Shown here one piece after another: positions 53,567 to 62,879 of a stretch of 64,000 nucleotides of DNA. This stretch comes from Allorhizobium sonneratiae (GTDB lineage: Bacteria > Pseudomonadota > Alphaproteobacteria > Rhizobiales > Rhizobiaceae). The first letter of the stretch is position 1; every line of letters starts with the position of its first letter. The DNA lies in contig NZ_JAMKOJ010000002.1 in NCBI RefSeq assembly GCF_023700755.1, positions 374,329 to 438,328 on the forward strand, in the 5' to 3' direction. A program made the translations under genes and the position numbers. The notes below the pieces were generated by a model, which ran no database searches, had not been told where the DNA came from, and worked only from the letters and a program-made list of their open reading frames with translations.

Positions 53567-53720
53567 CTTACAGCACGTTGACTGAGGCGGATAAGCCGAA
53601 ACGCGCGTTATAGCATCTTAGGTGTGTTTTATCAAACGCACGATGCTGTAACGCTTTAACTTTGCTGCATCATTTTCTCCTTAAACCGATTCCGGTTTAA
53701 GGAATGATGCAGCAGCCATG
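53567..53720 (-). repeat. Inverted copy of the dispersed mini-ORF repeat
   Basis: Read on the minus strand it gives CCTTAAACCGGAATCGGTTT, AAGGAG and ATGATGCAGCAAAG, then the shared GCGTTACAGC. The CAGCATCGTGCG/CGCGC tail is degenerate. With the preceding direct copy it forms a large head-to-head pair between the regulator and the kinase gene, and its edge supplies in-frame ATGs at 53704/53707. Confidence 0.82.
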
Positions 53721-53739
53721 CTCAAAGGCGGGACACAGA

Positions 53740-55167
53740 ATGCTGAAGCGAAAAGAGGACGTTACACGTCTGAAGCGGTCCATTGCCTCTCTTCCCGCTC
53801 TCACGCCGCTGACCTTGCGCTCTTTGCGCTTTCGCCTGACGCTCGCCTCCGTCTTGACCATCGGCATCGCCCTTCTGCTGTTGTGGATGGCTGTCGGGCA
53901 TCTGTTCATCGATTACATCGTTCAGCAGTATCGCGGTGAAATGGCAACGATTACCGATCTGGTCGCCTCGCGAATGCGGGTTGAAAACGGCAGGCTCGAA
54001 ATGCCGGATCGACCATCCGGTCCGCAATTTACCGCTATGAGCGGCGGACGTTACTGGGAGGTGATCACCGATGACGGAAGGATTTTTCGCTCACGATCGC
54101 TCTGGGATGTCGAGATCCCTGCCCATGACAAAACACTTCAGCTACCATTTGGCCTGATCCGCTTAGAGGGGCCCGGCGGGGATGGTATTCTGCTGGTCAA
54201 AAGCAAGCTGTCTTTGACGGAAGGCAAAACTGTCCATCCCTTCATTGTTTATGCCGGCTTTCCCGAAGCCGATTTGCTCGCCCCCCTCGACAAGCATCGT
54301 GCGCGTTCGCGGCTGGTGATGATGATTGCCGCCACGCTGCTCTTCATCGGCGCCCTGCTGCAGGCAAGTGCAATCCTCAGGCCTTTCGTCAAGCTCAAGG
54401 AACAGGTCGCCCAGGTCAGAAATGGCAGGATCAAACGTCTGGACGATTCCGTTCCAACCGAAGTTCTCTCACTGGTCGAGGAGATTAATCTCCTGCTGCG
54501 GGAACGGGAAAAGGCTCTGGAAAAGGCACGCGGCCGCGCCAGCGATCTTGCCCATGGGCTGAAGACACCGCTGACCGTGCTGGCCCAACTGGTAGAGGCG
54601 CTTCCGGCCAGACAGCGTGAAGAGGCCTTCGTCCAGATCGATCTTGTGCGTCAGCGCGCCGACCGACAATTGCAGGCGGCACGGCTTGGTGTGGAGCAGA
54701 TGCTGGCAACCGATGTCGAAAGCCTGATCCGAAAGCTGGTCAATGTGCTTGATCCCGTCGCACGCAGCCGGGATATCGACTGGACCGTTAACGTCACGCC
54801 CGGCTTGTCTCTTGAGGCGGACGCCGCCGATCTTGCCGAAGCGCTCGGCAATATTCTCGACAATGCGGTAAAATGGACCCATAGCCTGATTGCCGTCTCC
54901 GCCTGGTGCGAGAAGGACGACGTCATCATCACCGTCAGCGATGACGGGCCGGGCGTGCCGGAGGAAAATCGCCAACAGGTGCTGCGCCGTGGCCAGTTTC
55001 TCGAAAGCGAACAGGGCGGTTCCGGTCTTGGCCTTGCCATCTGCTCGGATATCGTCACCGCCTATGGCGGCTCTCTTCTCCTCAATGACAGCCCGATCGG
55101 AGGGCTTCTGGTGCGGCTTTCCTTTCCGCTAAAGGGCGGGCGGCGCATTCCGCCACAGCCGGTTTGA
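53740..55167 (+). CDS. Sensor histidine kinase paired with the PepSY/response regulator
   Basis: A 475-residue sensor kinase. Two transmembrane segments (about 35-57 and 190-212) flank a periplasmic domain of about 130 residues. The dimerisation phospho-His272 is in SDLAHGLKTPL. N box LGNILDNAVKW, G1 SDDGPGVPEE and G2 GGSGLGLAI are intact. ATG 53740 (MLKRKEDV) is chosen; in-frame ATGs at 53704/53707 come from the inverted repeat. It probably reads a periplasmic signal modulated by the PepSY protein. Confidence 0.92.
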   Translation: MLKRKEDVTRLKRSIASLPALTPLTLRSLRFRLTLASVLTIGIALLLLWMAVGHLFIDYIVQQYRGEMATITDLVASRMRVENGRLEMPDRPSGPQFTAMSGGRYWEVITDDGRIFRSRSLWDVEIPAHDKTLQLPFGLIRLEGPGGDGILLVKSKLSLTEGKTVHPFIVYAGFPEADLLAPLDKHRARSRLVMMIAATLLFIGALLQASAILRPFVKLKEQVAQVRNGRIKRLDDSVPTEVLSLVEEINLLLREREKALEKARGRASDLAHGLKTPLTVLAQLVEALPARQREEAFVQIDLVRQRADRQLQAARLGVEQMLATDVESLIRKLVNVLDPVARSRDIDWTVNVTPGLSLEADAADLAEALGNILDNAVKWTHSLIAVSAWCEKDDVIITVSDDGPGVPEENRQQVLRRGQFLESEQGGSGLGLAICSDIVTAYGGSLLLNDSPIGGLLVRLSFPLKGGRRIPPQPV

Positions 55168-55334
55168 GATTATGCGGCAGGATTTTATCCTTTCACGGCG
55201 AATCCGGTTGCGCTTTGACCCGCTCGCGGTTATAAGCGCGCGTCCGAACGGTCCGGCAGGGCATGCCGTGGCCGTTTCTATGCTTGAGGCCGTCTCGTCA
55301 ACGGACCTCGATTAAAAAACAATGGAGTAGCAAA

Positions 55335-55535
55335 ATGCCCAAGATGAAGACGAAATCGGCCGCCAAGAAGCGGTTCAAGGTGACGGCGACCGGTAAGGTC
55401 GTTGCAGCTGCCGCTGGCAAACGCCATGGCATGATCAAGCGGTCCAACAAGTTCATCCGCGACGCACGCGGCACGATGATCCTCGCCGAACCCGACGGCA
55501 AGAAGGTCATCAAGAACTACCTGCCGAACGGCTAA
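55335..55535 (+). CDS. rpmI: 50S ribosomal protein L35
   Basis: A 66-residue L35. The start ATG 55335 ([16 protein letters not shown]) follows GGAG by 7 bp. It is basic, with the conserved [20 protein letters not shown]. It starts the rpmI-rplT pair, 41 bp before L20. The 167 bp upstream probably hold the promoter and an L20-responsive leader, although I see no clear hairpin. Confidence 0.97.
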   Translation: MPKMKTKSAAKKRFKVTATGKVVAAAAGKRHGMIKRSNKFIRDARGTMILAEPDGKKVIKNYLPNG

Positions 55536-55576
55536 TCCACAGCCCGGCCCCAGGATCATTTTAAGGAGATCATGAC

Positions 55577-55981
55577 ATGTCTCGCGTAAAACGCGGCGTT
55601 ACCGCTCACGCCAAGCACAAAAAAGTTCTGAAGCAGGCCAAGGGTTTCTACGGCCGCCGCAAGAACACCATTCGCGCCGCCAAGGCTGCGGTTGACCGTT
55701 CCAAGCAGTTTGCCTATCGCGACCGCAAGAACAACAAGCGCAATTTCCGCGCCCTGTGGATTCAGCGTATCAATGCAGCCGTCCGCGAATTCGGCCTGAC
55801 CTATGGCCGTTTCATCGACGGTCTGAACAAGGCTGGCATCGAAGTGGACCGCAAGGTTCTCTCCGACATGGCCATCCATGAGCCGGCTGCCTTTGCAAAG
55901 CTGGTCGAAGCCTCCAAGAAGGCTCTCGAATACCTCAAGGAAGCCGGTACGGCCAACGAGTTTGAAAGCGCGGTTAACTAA
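55577..55981 (+). CDS. rplT: 50S ribosomal protein L20
   Basis: A 134-residue L20. The basic N-terminal extension ([20 protein letters not shown]) enters 23S rRNA, and the globular C-domain follows from about residue 60. It binds early in 50S assembly and in known cases represses its own operon. AAGGAG lies 10 bp upstream. A terminator follows 35 bp after the stop. Confidence 0.98.
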   Translation: MSRVKRGVTAHAKHKKVLKQAKGFYGRRKNTIRAAKAAVDRSKQFAYRDRKNNKRNFRALWIQRINAAVREFGLTYGRFIDGLNKAGIEVDRKVLSDMAIHEPAAFAKLVEASKKALEYLKEAGTANEFESAVN

Positions 55982-56015
55982 CCAGCGCTTCCCAGACTGA
56001 ATTTTGGTATTGGGA

Positions 56016-56051
56016 AACCCGCGCTGGCAGGGCTGGCGCGGGTTTTTCTTT
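56016..56051 (+). terminator. Intrinsic terminator after rplT
   Basis: AACCCGCGC and GCGCGGGTT form a 9-bp stem around about 11 nt, followed by TTTCTTTG. It separates rpmI-rplT from pheS. Confidence 0.85.
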
Positions 56052-56104
56052 GTGATCATACGGCATGGCCACGGCTGGCCGTCTTTTGGGCAGGAAAACG
56101 GAAG

Positions 56105-57190
56105 ATGTCCGATCTCGACAGTTTGAAAAGCGCACTTCTGGCCGATATTGCCGGCGCGGGCGACGAAGCCTCCATCGAAGCTGTGCGCGTCGCCGCCATG
56201 GGCAAGAAGGGCTCGGTCTCCGAGCTTCTGAAAACGCTGGGCGCGATGAGCCCGGAAGAACGCCAGACGCGGGGAGCGGCGATCAACGCGCTGAAAAACG
56301 AGATCACCGAAGCGCTGAACACCAAGAAGACGGCGTTGAAAGATGCGGCAATTGCCGCGCGTCTGGCTGCCGAAACGCTGGATGTCTCGTTGCCGGTGCG
56401 TTCCTCCCCCGCCGAGCGCGGTCGCATTCACCCGATCAGCCAGATCATTGACGAGATCACTGCGATCTTCGCCGATATGGGCTTCTCCATTGCCGAAGGC
56501 CCAGATATCGAAACCGATTATTATAACTTCACCGCACTGAACTTCCCGGAAGGTCACCCGGCGCGGGAAATGCACGATACCTTCTTCCTCCAGCCGGACG
56601 AAAACGGCGAGCGCAAAGTGCTACGCACCCATACATCGCCGGTTCAGGTGCGCACCATGGAAGTCCAGAAGCCGCCGATCCGCATCGTCATTCCCGGCAA
56701 GACCTACCGGCAGGACTCGGACGCCACCCATTCGCCGATGTTCCATCAGGTTGAAGGTCTGGTGATCGACAAGACCGCCAATGTTGGCCATCTGCGCTGG
56801 ATTCTGGAAGAATTCTGCAAGGCCTTCTTCGAGGTCGATAGCGTCACCATGCGCTTCCGCCCCTCCTTCTTCCCCTTCACCGAACCTTCGTTCGAAGTGG
56901 ATATCCAATGCGACCGCTCCTCCGGTCCGATCGTCAAATTCGGCGAAGGCACGGACTGGATGGAAATCCTCGGCTGCGGCATGGTCCACCCCAACGTGCT
57001 GCGTGCCGGCGGCCTCGACCCCGATGAGTATCAGGGCTTTGCCTGGGGCATGGGTCTCGACCGCATCGCCATGCTGAAATACGGCATGCCGGACCTGCGC
57101 GACTTCTTCAACGCCGATGTGCGCTGGATGAGCCATTACGGTTTTCGTCCGCTGGACGTGCCGACGCTGTTTGGCGGCTTGAGCGTTTGA
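56105..57190 (+). CDS. pheS: Phenylalanyl-tRNA synthetase alpha subunit
   Basis: A 361-residue class II synthetase subunit. The N-terminal coiled coil covers about residues 1-100. The catalytic core includes [39 protein letters not shown] and the C-terminal [20 protein letters not shown]. It charges tRNA-Phe as an alpha2beta2 enzyme with PheT. In most bacteria pheT follows within a few tens of bases; here 1,064 bp of inserted genes intervene. Confidence 0.98.
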   Translation: MSDLDSLKSALLADIAGAGDEASIEAVRVAAMGKKGSVSELLKTLGAMSPEERQTRGAAINALKNEITEALNTKKTALKDAAIAARLAAETLDVSLPVRSSPAERGRIHPISQIIDEITAIFADMGFSIAEGPDIETDYYNFTALNFPEGHPAREMHDTFFLQPDENGERKVLRTHTSPVQVRTMEVQKPPIRIVIPGKTYRQDSDATHSPMFHQVEGLVIDKTANVGHLRWILEEFCKAFFEVDSVTMRFRPSFFPFTEPSFEVDIQCDRSSGPIVKFGEGTDWMEILGCGMVHPNVLRAGGLDPDEYQGFAWGMGLDRIAMLKYGMPDLRDFFNADVRWMSHYGFRPLDVPTLFGGLSV

Positions 57191-57212
57191 TTTATTTGTG
57201 GCCACAAATAAA
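57191..57212. promoter_or_regulatory. Perfect 22-bp palindrome, candidate brnTA operator
   Basis: TTTATTTGTGG is followed directly by its reverse complement CCACAAATAAA. It begins at the base after the pheS stop and ends 14 bp before the brnT ATG. BrnA antitoxins autorepress brnTA by binding palindromes in the promoter. That this is the site is inference from perfect symmetry and position. Confidence 0.72.
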
Positions 57213-57226
57213 TATATGTGGTAAAT

Positions 57227-57523
57227 ATGGAACTGGAATGGGACGAGGAAAAGCGTCAGCGAAATCTGAAACAGCGTGGACTGGACTTTGCTGACGTCAA
57301 GTGGTTTGAGCCGGACAGTGTGATAACACTTCGCGATGAGCGAGCGGATTACGGTGAACCGCGTTTCAACTCCTATGGCTCTCTGCGTGGTGTGCCATGC
57401 TGCTTTTGCTGGACACCCAGAAACGGACGTATTCGGATTATTTCGCTGAGGAAAATCAATGACCGCGAAAGAAAAATCTACGAAGAACGCAGGAAAGCAA
57501 CGGAGCCATCTTCCGACGCTTGA
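57227..57523 (+). CDS. brnT: BrnT family toxin
   Basis: A 98-residue RelE-like ribonuclease toxin. N-terminal MELEWDEEKRQRNLKQRGLD matches BrnT (WD..K...N..KHG..F). The C-terminal IRIISLRKINDRERKIYE holds the catalytic basic residues of the family. ATG 57227 is preferred over GTG 57218. It overlaps brnA by 65 bp. Toxins of this type cleave RNA and arrest growth. Confidence 0.92.
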   Translation: MELEWDEEKRQRNLKQRGLDFADVKWFEPDSVITLRDERADYGEPRFNSYGSLRGVPCCFCWTPRNGRIRIISLRKINDRERKIYEERRKATEPSSDA

Positions 57524-57821
57524 GGACGTGGACAAGGGCTTGATCTCGTTGGACGATTACGAGATTGCCCATGGCGAAGACGTTGCCGAACTGACCGAAG
57601 CCAGTGCAAAGAGCGCGCTCTCCGTGTCGGAGGTGCCCGAACTGAAAGCCATGTTTGAACGCGCCCGGGGCCAGCGGGGCCAGCAGAAAGCCCCGGTGAA
57701 AGAACGGATCGGGCTTCGGCTCGATCACGAGATTGTCGAACATTTTCGCAAGATGGGACCGGGCTGGCAAAGCCGGATCAATGATGTGTTGGCGGGGTAT
57801 GTGAAGGCGGATGGGAAGTGA
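57459..57821 (+). CDS. brnA: BrnA family antitoxin
   Basis: A 120-residue antitoxin. The C-terminal half has the BrnA ribbon-helix-helix pattern, RLDHEIVEHFRKMGPGWQSR then INDVLAGYV. The basic, Thr/Ser-rich N-terminus is longer than in the shortest members. It overlaps brnT by 65 bp, a common arrangement, and probably binds both toxin and operator. Its stop overlaps the next GTG start. Confidence 0.9.
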   Translation: MTAKEKSTKNAGKQRSHLPTLEDVDKGLISLDDYEIAHGEDVAELTEASAKSALSVSEVPELKAMFERARGQRGQQKAPVKERIGLRLDHEIVEHFRKMGPGWQSRINDVLAGYVKADGK

Positions 57822-58258
57822 CTACAGAACAGATTACACCTTTAATAATGTCACTTTTAAGCGCGCTCATTGGTGGTGGTGTCGTTGCATTAGTGAATCA
57901 CTTGTTGACAGCTCGGCGTGAGCGGAGCCGTAAATTAGCGGATTTGCGCATTCAAACACTTATTGATGCGTGGCGTAAAATCGAGGCTTCAGTAATACCA
58001 CCCAACGATACCTCTTATAGAGATATGAACTCCATTTCCGATGGGATTGAAGGAGCAATCGCAAGCATCATTCTCTTAGGTCACTCAAACGAGGTAAAGC
58101 TAGCGGAAGAAGTCTGTAGGGATTTTAGCAGTGGTAAGGGTGTATCGGTAGATTTGCTTTTGAAGGGCCTCAAATCAAGTATTAGACGTGAGTTAGGTCT
58201 AAAGGGTGCGGTAGGTGAAAATTTTCATCTGCGTGTGTATAGGGACAAACAGAAATGA
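57818..58258 (+). CDS. Unknown membrane-anchored protein in the brnTA module
   Basis: A 146-residue protein with one N-terminal transmembrane helix (about residues 8-28, with a glycine run) and a cytoplasmic helical domain. It starts at GTG 57818 inside the brnA stop (GTGA) and overlaps pheT by 4 bp (ATGA), so it is translationally coupled at both ends. GC in counted lines is about 43-47%, against 58% in pheT, suggesting recent acquisition. I recognise no domain. Confidence 0.75.
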   Translation: MTTEQITPLIMSLLSALIGGGVVALVNHLLTARRERSRKLADLRIQTLIDAWRKIEASVIPPNDTSYRDMNSISDGIEGAIASIILLGHSNEVKLAEEVCRDFSSGKGVSVDLLLKGLKSSIRRELGLKGAVGENFHLRVYRDKQK

Positions 58259-60678
58259 AATTCACACTCTCCTGGCTGAAGGATCATCTGGACACCGATG
58301 CTACGCTGGACGAAATCTGCGAACGGCTGACGGCCATTGGCCTCGAGGTCGAGGATGTCGATGACCGTGCGGCCTATAAGCCCTTCAGCATCGCCAAAAT
58401 CCTCACTGCCGAAAAGCACCCGGAGGCCGACCGGCTGAAGGTTTTGACCGTTGACGCTGGCGATGGCAAACCAGTGCAGATCGTCTGCGGCGCACCGAAT
58501 GCGCGGGCGGGTCTGGTCGGTGCCCTGGCGCGGCCCGGCACCTATGTTCCGGGCATCGATGTGACGCTGTCGGTCGGCAAGATCCGGGGCGTCGAGAGCC
58601 ATGGCATGATGTGCTCTGAAAAAGAGCTGAACATCTCCGAGGATCATAACGGCATCATCGACCTGCCGGAGGATGCGCCGGTCGGCACCTCGTTTGCCAC
58701 CTATATCGGGCTGGACGATCCGGTTATCGAGATCAACCTGACGCCGAACCGTCCGGATTGCACCAGCATTTACGGCATTGCCCGCGATCTTGCCGCCTCC
58801 GGCCTCGGCAAGCTGAAAACGCCGAAGGCTCCGTCCTTCGCGGTGGAAGGCGAGACAGCGCAGGAGGTGCGCATAGAGCTGGATGACGCCCGCCTTTGCC
58901 CCGGCTTTGCCTATCGCCTTGTGCGCGGTGTGAAAAACGGCCCGAGCCCGAAATGGATGCAGCAGCGCCTCAAGGCCATCGGCCTGCGCCCCATTTCGGC
59001 GCTGGTGGATGTGACCAATTACATGACCTTTGATCAAGGTCGGCCCATGCATGTGTTTGATGCCGATAAGGTTAAGGGTGCGCTCATGGTTCGTCGCGCC
59101 AAGGATGGCGAGGAAATCCTCGCGCTCGATACCCGCACCTATAAGCTGACGCCGAATACGGTCGTTATTGCCGATGACAATGGCGTCGAATCCATTGGCG
59201 GCATCATGGGCGGCGAGCATTCCGGCTGCGATGAAAACACCACCAACGTGCTGGTGGAATCGGCCCTGTGGGACCCGATCAATATTGCGAAAAGCGGCCG
59301 CAGCCTCGGCATCATCACCGATGCGCGTTACCGTTTCGAGCGCGGTGTCGATCCCGAATACATGATCCCCGGACTGGATCTTACCACGCAACTGATCGTC
59401 GATATGTGCGGCGGCACGGCGGCGGCATCCAAAGTGGTCGGTTACAAGGGCCATGAGAAGAAGGTGGTCAGCTTCCCCTTCTCGGAGGTGAAGCGCCTGA
59501 CGGGTCTGACGGTCTCCAATACGGAAGCCCGCACCATCCTCACCGGCCTTGGCTTTGAGGTTGAGGGCGATGGCGAGGTAGTCAAGGTTGCCGTTCCCTC
59601 CTGGCGGCCGGATGTGGATGGCAAGGCCGATCTTGTTGAAGAGGTCATGCGCATTCACGGCGTGGATAAGATCAAGCCCGAGCCGCTGCCGCCGACCGGC
59701 AGCGTCAATGGCCGGATTCTCACCACGCTGCAAATCCGCACCCGCACGGCCAAACGTGCGCTGGCCGCGCGCGGCATGCTGGAAGCCGTCACCTGGTCGT
59801 TCATTCCGGAAGATCAGGCCAAGCTCTTCGGCGGCGGCAGTGCAGCGCTGAAGCTTGCCAACCCGATTGCCGCTGATATGTCGGACATGCGCCCCTCGCT
59901 GCTGCCGGGCCTTTTGACGGCAGCCCAGCGCAATGCCGACCGTGGCTTTGGCGATGTGGCGATTTTTGAAGTCTCCGGCACCTATGAAGGCGATACGCCG
60001 GAAGGTCAGCGCCGCGTCGCAGGCGGCGTGCGCCGTGGCACGGCATCGCTGGCAGGGGCTGGTCGCATGTGGTCGAACGCCACCAAGGGCGGCGGCAAGC
60101 CGGTGGATGTCTATGACGCCAAGGCCGATGCGCTGGCCGTGCTGGAAGCCTGTGGCCTGCCGATGGGCAATGTGCAGATCGAGCAGGGTGGGCCGGAATG
60201 GTACCATCCGGGCCGCTCCGGCACCATCAAGATGGGGCCAAAGGTTGTGCTTGGCACTTTCGGCGAGTTCCACCCCAAAACACTGGCAGCCCTCGATGTC
60301 TCCGGTGTGCTCTGCGGCTTTGAAATCTATCTCGACGCCATGCAGGAGCCGAAGAAAAAACCCACCCGCACCAAGCCGGCACTTGATCTCTCGCCCTTCC
60401 AGATGGTCAAGCGCGATTTCGCCTTTGTGGTGGAAAAGCAGGTGGAAGCTGGCGCAATCATCAAGGCCGCCACCAGCGCCGACCGCAAGCTGATCACCGG
60501 CGTCAACGTCTTCGACGTGTTCGAGGGCACCTCGCTGGGCGAAGGCAAGAAATCGGTTGCCATCGAAGTGCTGATCCAGCCATCGGACAAGACCCTGACC
60601 GATGAGGATTTTGACGCACTGACCAAGAAGATCGTCGGCAATGTGGAAAAAACCACTGGCGGTGCCTTGCGGGCGTAA
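58255..60678 (+). CDS. pheT: Phenylalanyl-tRNA synthetase beta subunit
   Basis: An 807-residue beta subunit. The N-terminal tRNA-binding (EMAP-like) domain (about 40-150) contains [14 protein letters not shown] and [15 protein letters not shown]3/B4 editing, B5 and the catalytic-like core follow, and the C-terminal FDX-ACB anticodon domain ends the protein. ATG 58255 overlaps the upstream membrane-protein gene by 4 bp. All regions look intact, so the enzyme should work despite the insert upstream. Confidence 0.98.
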   Translation: MKFTLSWLKDHLDTDATLDEICERLTAIGLEVEDVDDRAAYKPFSIAKILTAEKHPEADRLKVLTVDAGDGKPVQIVCGAPNARAGLVGALARPGTYVPGIDVTLSVGKIRGVESHGMMCSEKELNISEDHNGIIDLPEDAPVGTSFATYIGLDDPVIEINLTPNRPDCTSIYGIARDLAASGLGKLKTPKAPSFAVEGETAQEVRIELDDARLCPGFAYRLVRGVKNGPSPKWMQQRLKAIGLRPISALVDVTNYMTFDQGRPMHVFDADKVKGALMVRRAKDGEEILALDTRTYKLTPNTVVIADDNGVESIGGIMGGEHSGCDENTTNVLVESALWDPINIAKSGRSLGIITDARYRFERGVDPEYMIPGLDLTTQLIVDMCGGTAAASKVVGYKGHEKKVVSFPFSEVKRLTGLTVSNTEARTILTGLGFEVEGDGEVVKVAVPSWRPDVDGKADLVEEVMRIHGVDKIKPEPLPPTGSVNGRILTTLQIRTRTAKRALAARGMLEAVTWSFIPEDQAKLFGGGSAALKLANPIAADMSDMRPSLLPGLLTAAQRNADRGFGDVAIFEVSGTYEGDTPEGQRRVAGGVRRGTASLAGAGRMWSNATKGGGKPVDVYDAKADALAVLEACGLPMGNVQIEQGGPEWYHPGRSGTIKMGPKVVLGTFGEFHPKTLAALDVSGVLCGFEIYLDAMQEPKKKPTRTKPALDLSPFQMVKRDFAFVVEKQVEAGAIIKAATSADRKLITGVNVFDVFEGTSLGEGKKSVAIEVLIQPSDKTLTDEDFDALTKKIVGNVEKTTGGALRA

Positions 60679-60683
60679 GCATG

Positions 60684-60788
60684 AGAGCATTTCCAGGAAA
60701 AGTGTGAAGCGGTTTTCCGTCCGGAAATGCGTAGAAACAAAGAGTTAGAGCATTTCAGTGTTTCGGTGAAACACTGAAATGCTCTAGA
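60684..60788 (+). repeat. Repeat family B with 19-bp perfect stem-loop
   Basis: GGAAAAGTGTGAAGCGG and a GTCCGGAAATGCG segment lead into TAGAGCATTTCAGTGTTTC (60746-60764), a 3-nt loop and its exact reverse complement (60768-60786). This family is common in Rhizobiales. A fragment also occurs inside the 20.3 kb array. It lies downstream of pheT. Confidence 0.88.
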
Positions 60789-60791
60789 AAT

Positions 60792-60819
60792 CCCTCTTCC
60801 CACATCCGTGGGAAGAGGG
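60792..60819. terminator. Bidirectional hairpin between pheT and EamA gene
   Basis: CCCTCTTCCCAC, ATCC and GTGGGAAGAGGG form a perfect 12-bp stem with a 4-nt loop between two convergent genes. No T-run follows on either side, so termination is plausible rather than certain. Confidence 0.55.
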
Positions 60820-60832
60820 CCTTATCAAGCTA

Positions 60833-61741
60833 TCAGGCTTTCGCGACCGGTAACACCGCCGCACTCTCCCGCCGCAAAGACGGCGCGAACATCACAAGAT
60901 TTCCGAGCAGCGTCAGGCATAGACCAATCATGGCCATCGGCGTCCACTGATAGCCCTCATAGAGGGTGGACAGTGTGAGCGCCACCACGGGAAACAGCAC
61001 AGTCATATAAGCGGCTTTGGCCGAGCCGATGCGCGACACCGCCATCAGATAGGTGGTAAAACCAACCACCGAGCCAAACACAGCCAGATACAGCATGGCA
61101 GAAATATAACGCGCATCCGGCGGTGCCACGATGGGCGTGCCGGTAATCCCAATCAGCACCAGCAGAAACAGCGCTCCATAGCCCATGCCCCAGGCATTGG
61201 CGGTGACGGGCGAAATGCCCGCTGCGCTGTTGCGCCGCGACACCATATTGCCCAGCGAGAAAAACAGCGTGCCAAGGGCAGCCAACCCCAAACCCTTCCA
61301 GCTATGGGCATCGAATTTGCCCAGAATATCCGGCCCAAACAGCAGCAAAAGACCCGTTACGCCAATGGCCCCGGCCACAAAGGTGCGTGGCTTGACGCGC
61401 TCGCCAAAGAAAATCCGCCCATTGATGGCATTATAGATAGTCGCCAGCGAAAAAATCACCGAGATCAGCCCGGAATGCACATAGCTGGATGCATTGTAAA
61501 AGCAGATGAAATTGCAGCTAAACAGACACAGCGCCTGCGCCACAATGAAAGGCTGATGTTTCAGGGCCGGGCGCTTGAGCTTGCCCATCAGCGCCAGCGC
61601 CACCAGCATGATAATCCCCGCCGTGGCAAAACGATAAAACACCGACACCAGCACCGGCACAGGGCCAACCTGCATGGTAATGGCAATCCAGGTGGTGCCC
61701 CAGATCAAAACGGTAGAGGCAAAAAGCAGAATATTGATCAT
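60833..61741 (-). CDS. EamA/DMT family inner-membrane exporter
   Basis: A 302-residue drug/metabolite transporter with about ten hydrophobic helices in two EamA repeats. N-terminal VLIWGTTWIAITMQVGPVPV is typical, with a conserved Trp-Gly-Thr. Substrates of such proteins include amino acids and toxic metabolites. The divergent AraC-family regulator next door (148-bp gap) probably controls it. Confidence 0.92.
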   Translation of the reverse strand: MINILLFASTVLIWGTTWIAITMQVGPVPVLVSVFYRFATAGIIMLVALALMGKLKRPALKHQPFIVAQALCLFSCNFICFYNASSYVHSGLISVIFSLATIYNAINGRIFFGERVKPRTFVAGAIGVTGLLLLFGPDILGKFDAHSWKGLGLAALGTLFFSLGNMVSRRNSAAGISPVTANAWGMGYGALFLLVLIGITGTPIVAPPDARYISAMLYLAVFGSVVGFTTYLMAVSRIGSAKAAYMTVLFPVVALTLSTLYEGYQWTPMAMIGLCLTLLGNLVMFAPSLRRESAAVLPVAKA

Positions 61742-61889
61742 AGAAACCTCGCATGTCTGCCCGCGAGTTAGAACTGAATGCTCTATGTCTTCTTGCAGAT
61801 TCTTGCGGTGAAATACGTATCCGTTGCATTCTCAGATTGCGGTGCATAGCGCCTGCGTTAAACTGACAATCAGGCTCCAGGATACACCC

Positions 61890-62759
61890 ATGTCGATTGC
61901 GCAGTTTTCCGTTTTCAGTTCGCTCAGAGCCTCGCCCTGTGCCAAAATTTCGGCATCGCTCGATCTGGGCTTTGGCCAATCCGCGGCAACCTGGAGCAAT
62001 GCCAATGACCGGGTCAGCTATTCCAGACCCGACGGCCATACCATCAGCCTCTATCTTGAGGGCGGCACGGGCACGCGCCGCGTGGATGGCGCGGCCAAAA
62101 ACGGCTGGCCGGGTGCGCTCTGCGTGATGCCACAGGGAGCCTCATCGGAATGGGAAATCACCGAAACCTTCCGGTTTGTGCATCTTTACCTGCAAGATCA
62201 GGAATTGCGCCGGGCCTATACCGAAACCTTTGATCAGGATTGCCGCCTGATGGTCATGCCCGAAGTGACCTTTGACAATGCCCCGGCCTTGGAGCGCTCT
62301 TTGCGAGGGCTGGCCTGTGCCGTGCAAAACGGCGATAGCCTGGCCGCCGAACAGGCCACCGCCACCGCCCTCACCCAGCTGTTTGTCCACCCCCGCTATG
62401 GCGGCGCTGCAAATATCACCATCAAGGGCGGGCTTTCCCCTTTGATGCGCAACCGGCTGATTGATTATATCGAAAACCACCTGCACCTGCCCATCACCCT
62501 GCAAACACTGGCAGATATCGCAGGTCTCAGCCCCTTCCACCTGCAACGCATGTTCCTCCTCAGTTGCGGTCTCTCCCCCGCCGACTGGCTCCTGCGCCGC
62601 CGCCTCGCCAAAGCCAAAACCCTGCTTTACACCCAAGACCCCATCGCCCAAATCGCCTCGGCCTGCGGCTTTAGCAGCCAAAGCCATATGACCCGGGTGT
62701 TTAAGGAGGCAACGGGGTGTACGCCCTCGGTTTACCGTGGGCGGGTGAGGGATGTTTGA
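61890..62759 (+). CDS. AraC family transcriptional regulator (next to EamA exporter)
   Basis: A 289-residue regulator. The N-terminal cupin-like ligand-binding region ends near residue 180. The C-terminal double helix-turn-helix (about 195-285) contains LADIAGLSPFHLQRMFLLS and IAQIASACGFSSQSHMTRVF. ATG 61890 (MSIAQFSVFSSL), with AGGA 7 bp upstream, is preferred over an extension to 61824. Divergent placement suggests control of the EamA transporter. Confidence 0.9.
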   Translation: MSIAQFSVFSSLRASPCAKISASLDLGFGQSAATWSNANDRVSYSRPDGHTISLYLEGGTGTRRVDGAAKNGWPGALCVMPQGASSEWEITETFRFVHLYLQDQELRRAYTETFDQDCRLMVMPEVTFDNAPALERSLRGLACAVQNGDSLAAEQATATALTQLFVHPRYGGAANITIKGGLSPLMRNRLIDYIENHLHLPITLQTLADIAGLSPFHLQRMFLLSCGLSPADWLLRRRLAKAKTLLYTQDPIAQIASACGFSSQSHMTRVFKEATGCTPSVYRGRVRDV

Positions 62760-62836
62760 GGAGGCGAGCGTTCTTGACGGTAAGAGGTCGATTGTCTTTG
62801 AAATATTGAGAAGACGATGGGTGTAACACTCAGAGC

Positions 62837-62879
62837 TTAAACTATTGGCAGGTTCATATTGAACCAGACAATAGTTTAA
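62837..62879. repeat. Large inverted repeat between convergent AraC and SDR genes
   Basis: TTAAACTATTG and CAATAGTTTAA (11 bp) enclose GGTTCA and TGAACC in a nested cruciform. It overlaps the SDR stop codon and could end transcription from both sides, although no T-run follows. Confidence 0.6.

Noticed and set aside
58225..60690. 821-codon minus frame opposite pheT
   Set aside because: pheT is complete and recognised on the plus strand. The long antisense frame follows from GC-rich codon use.
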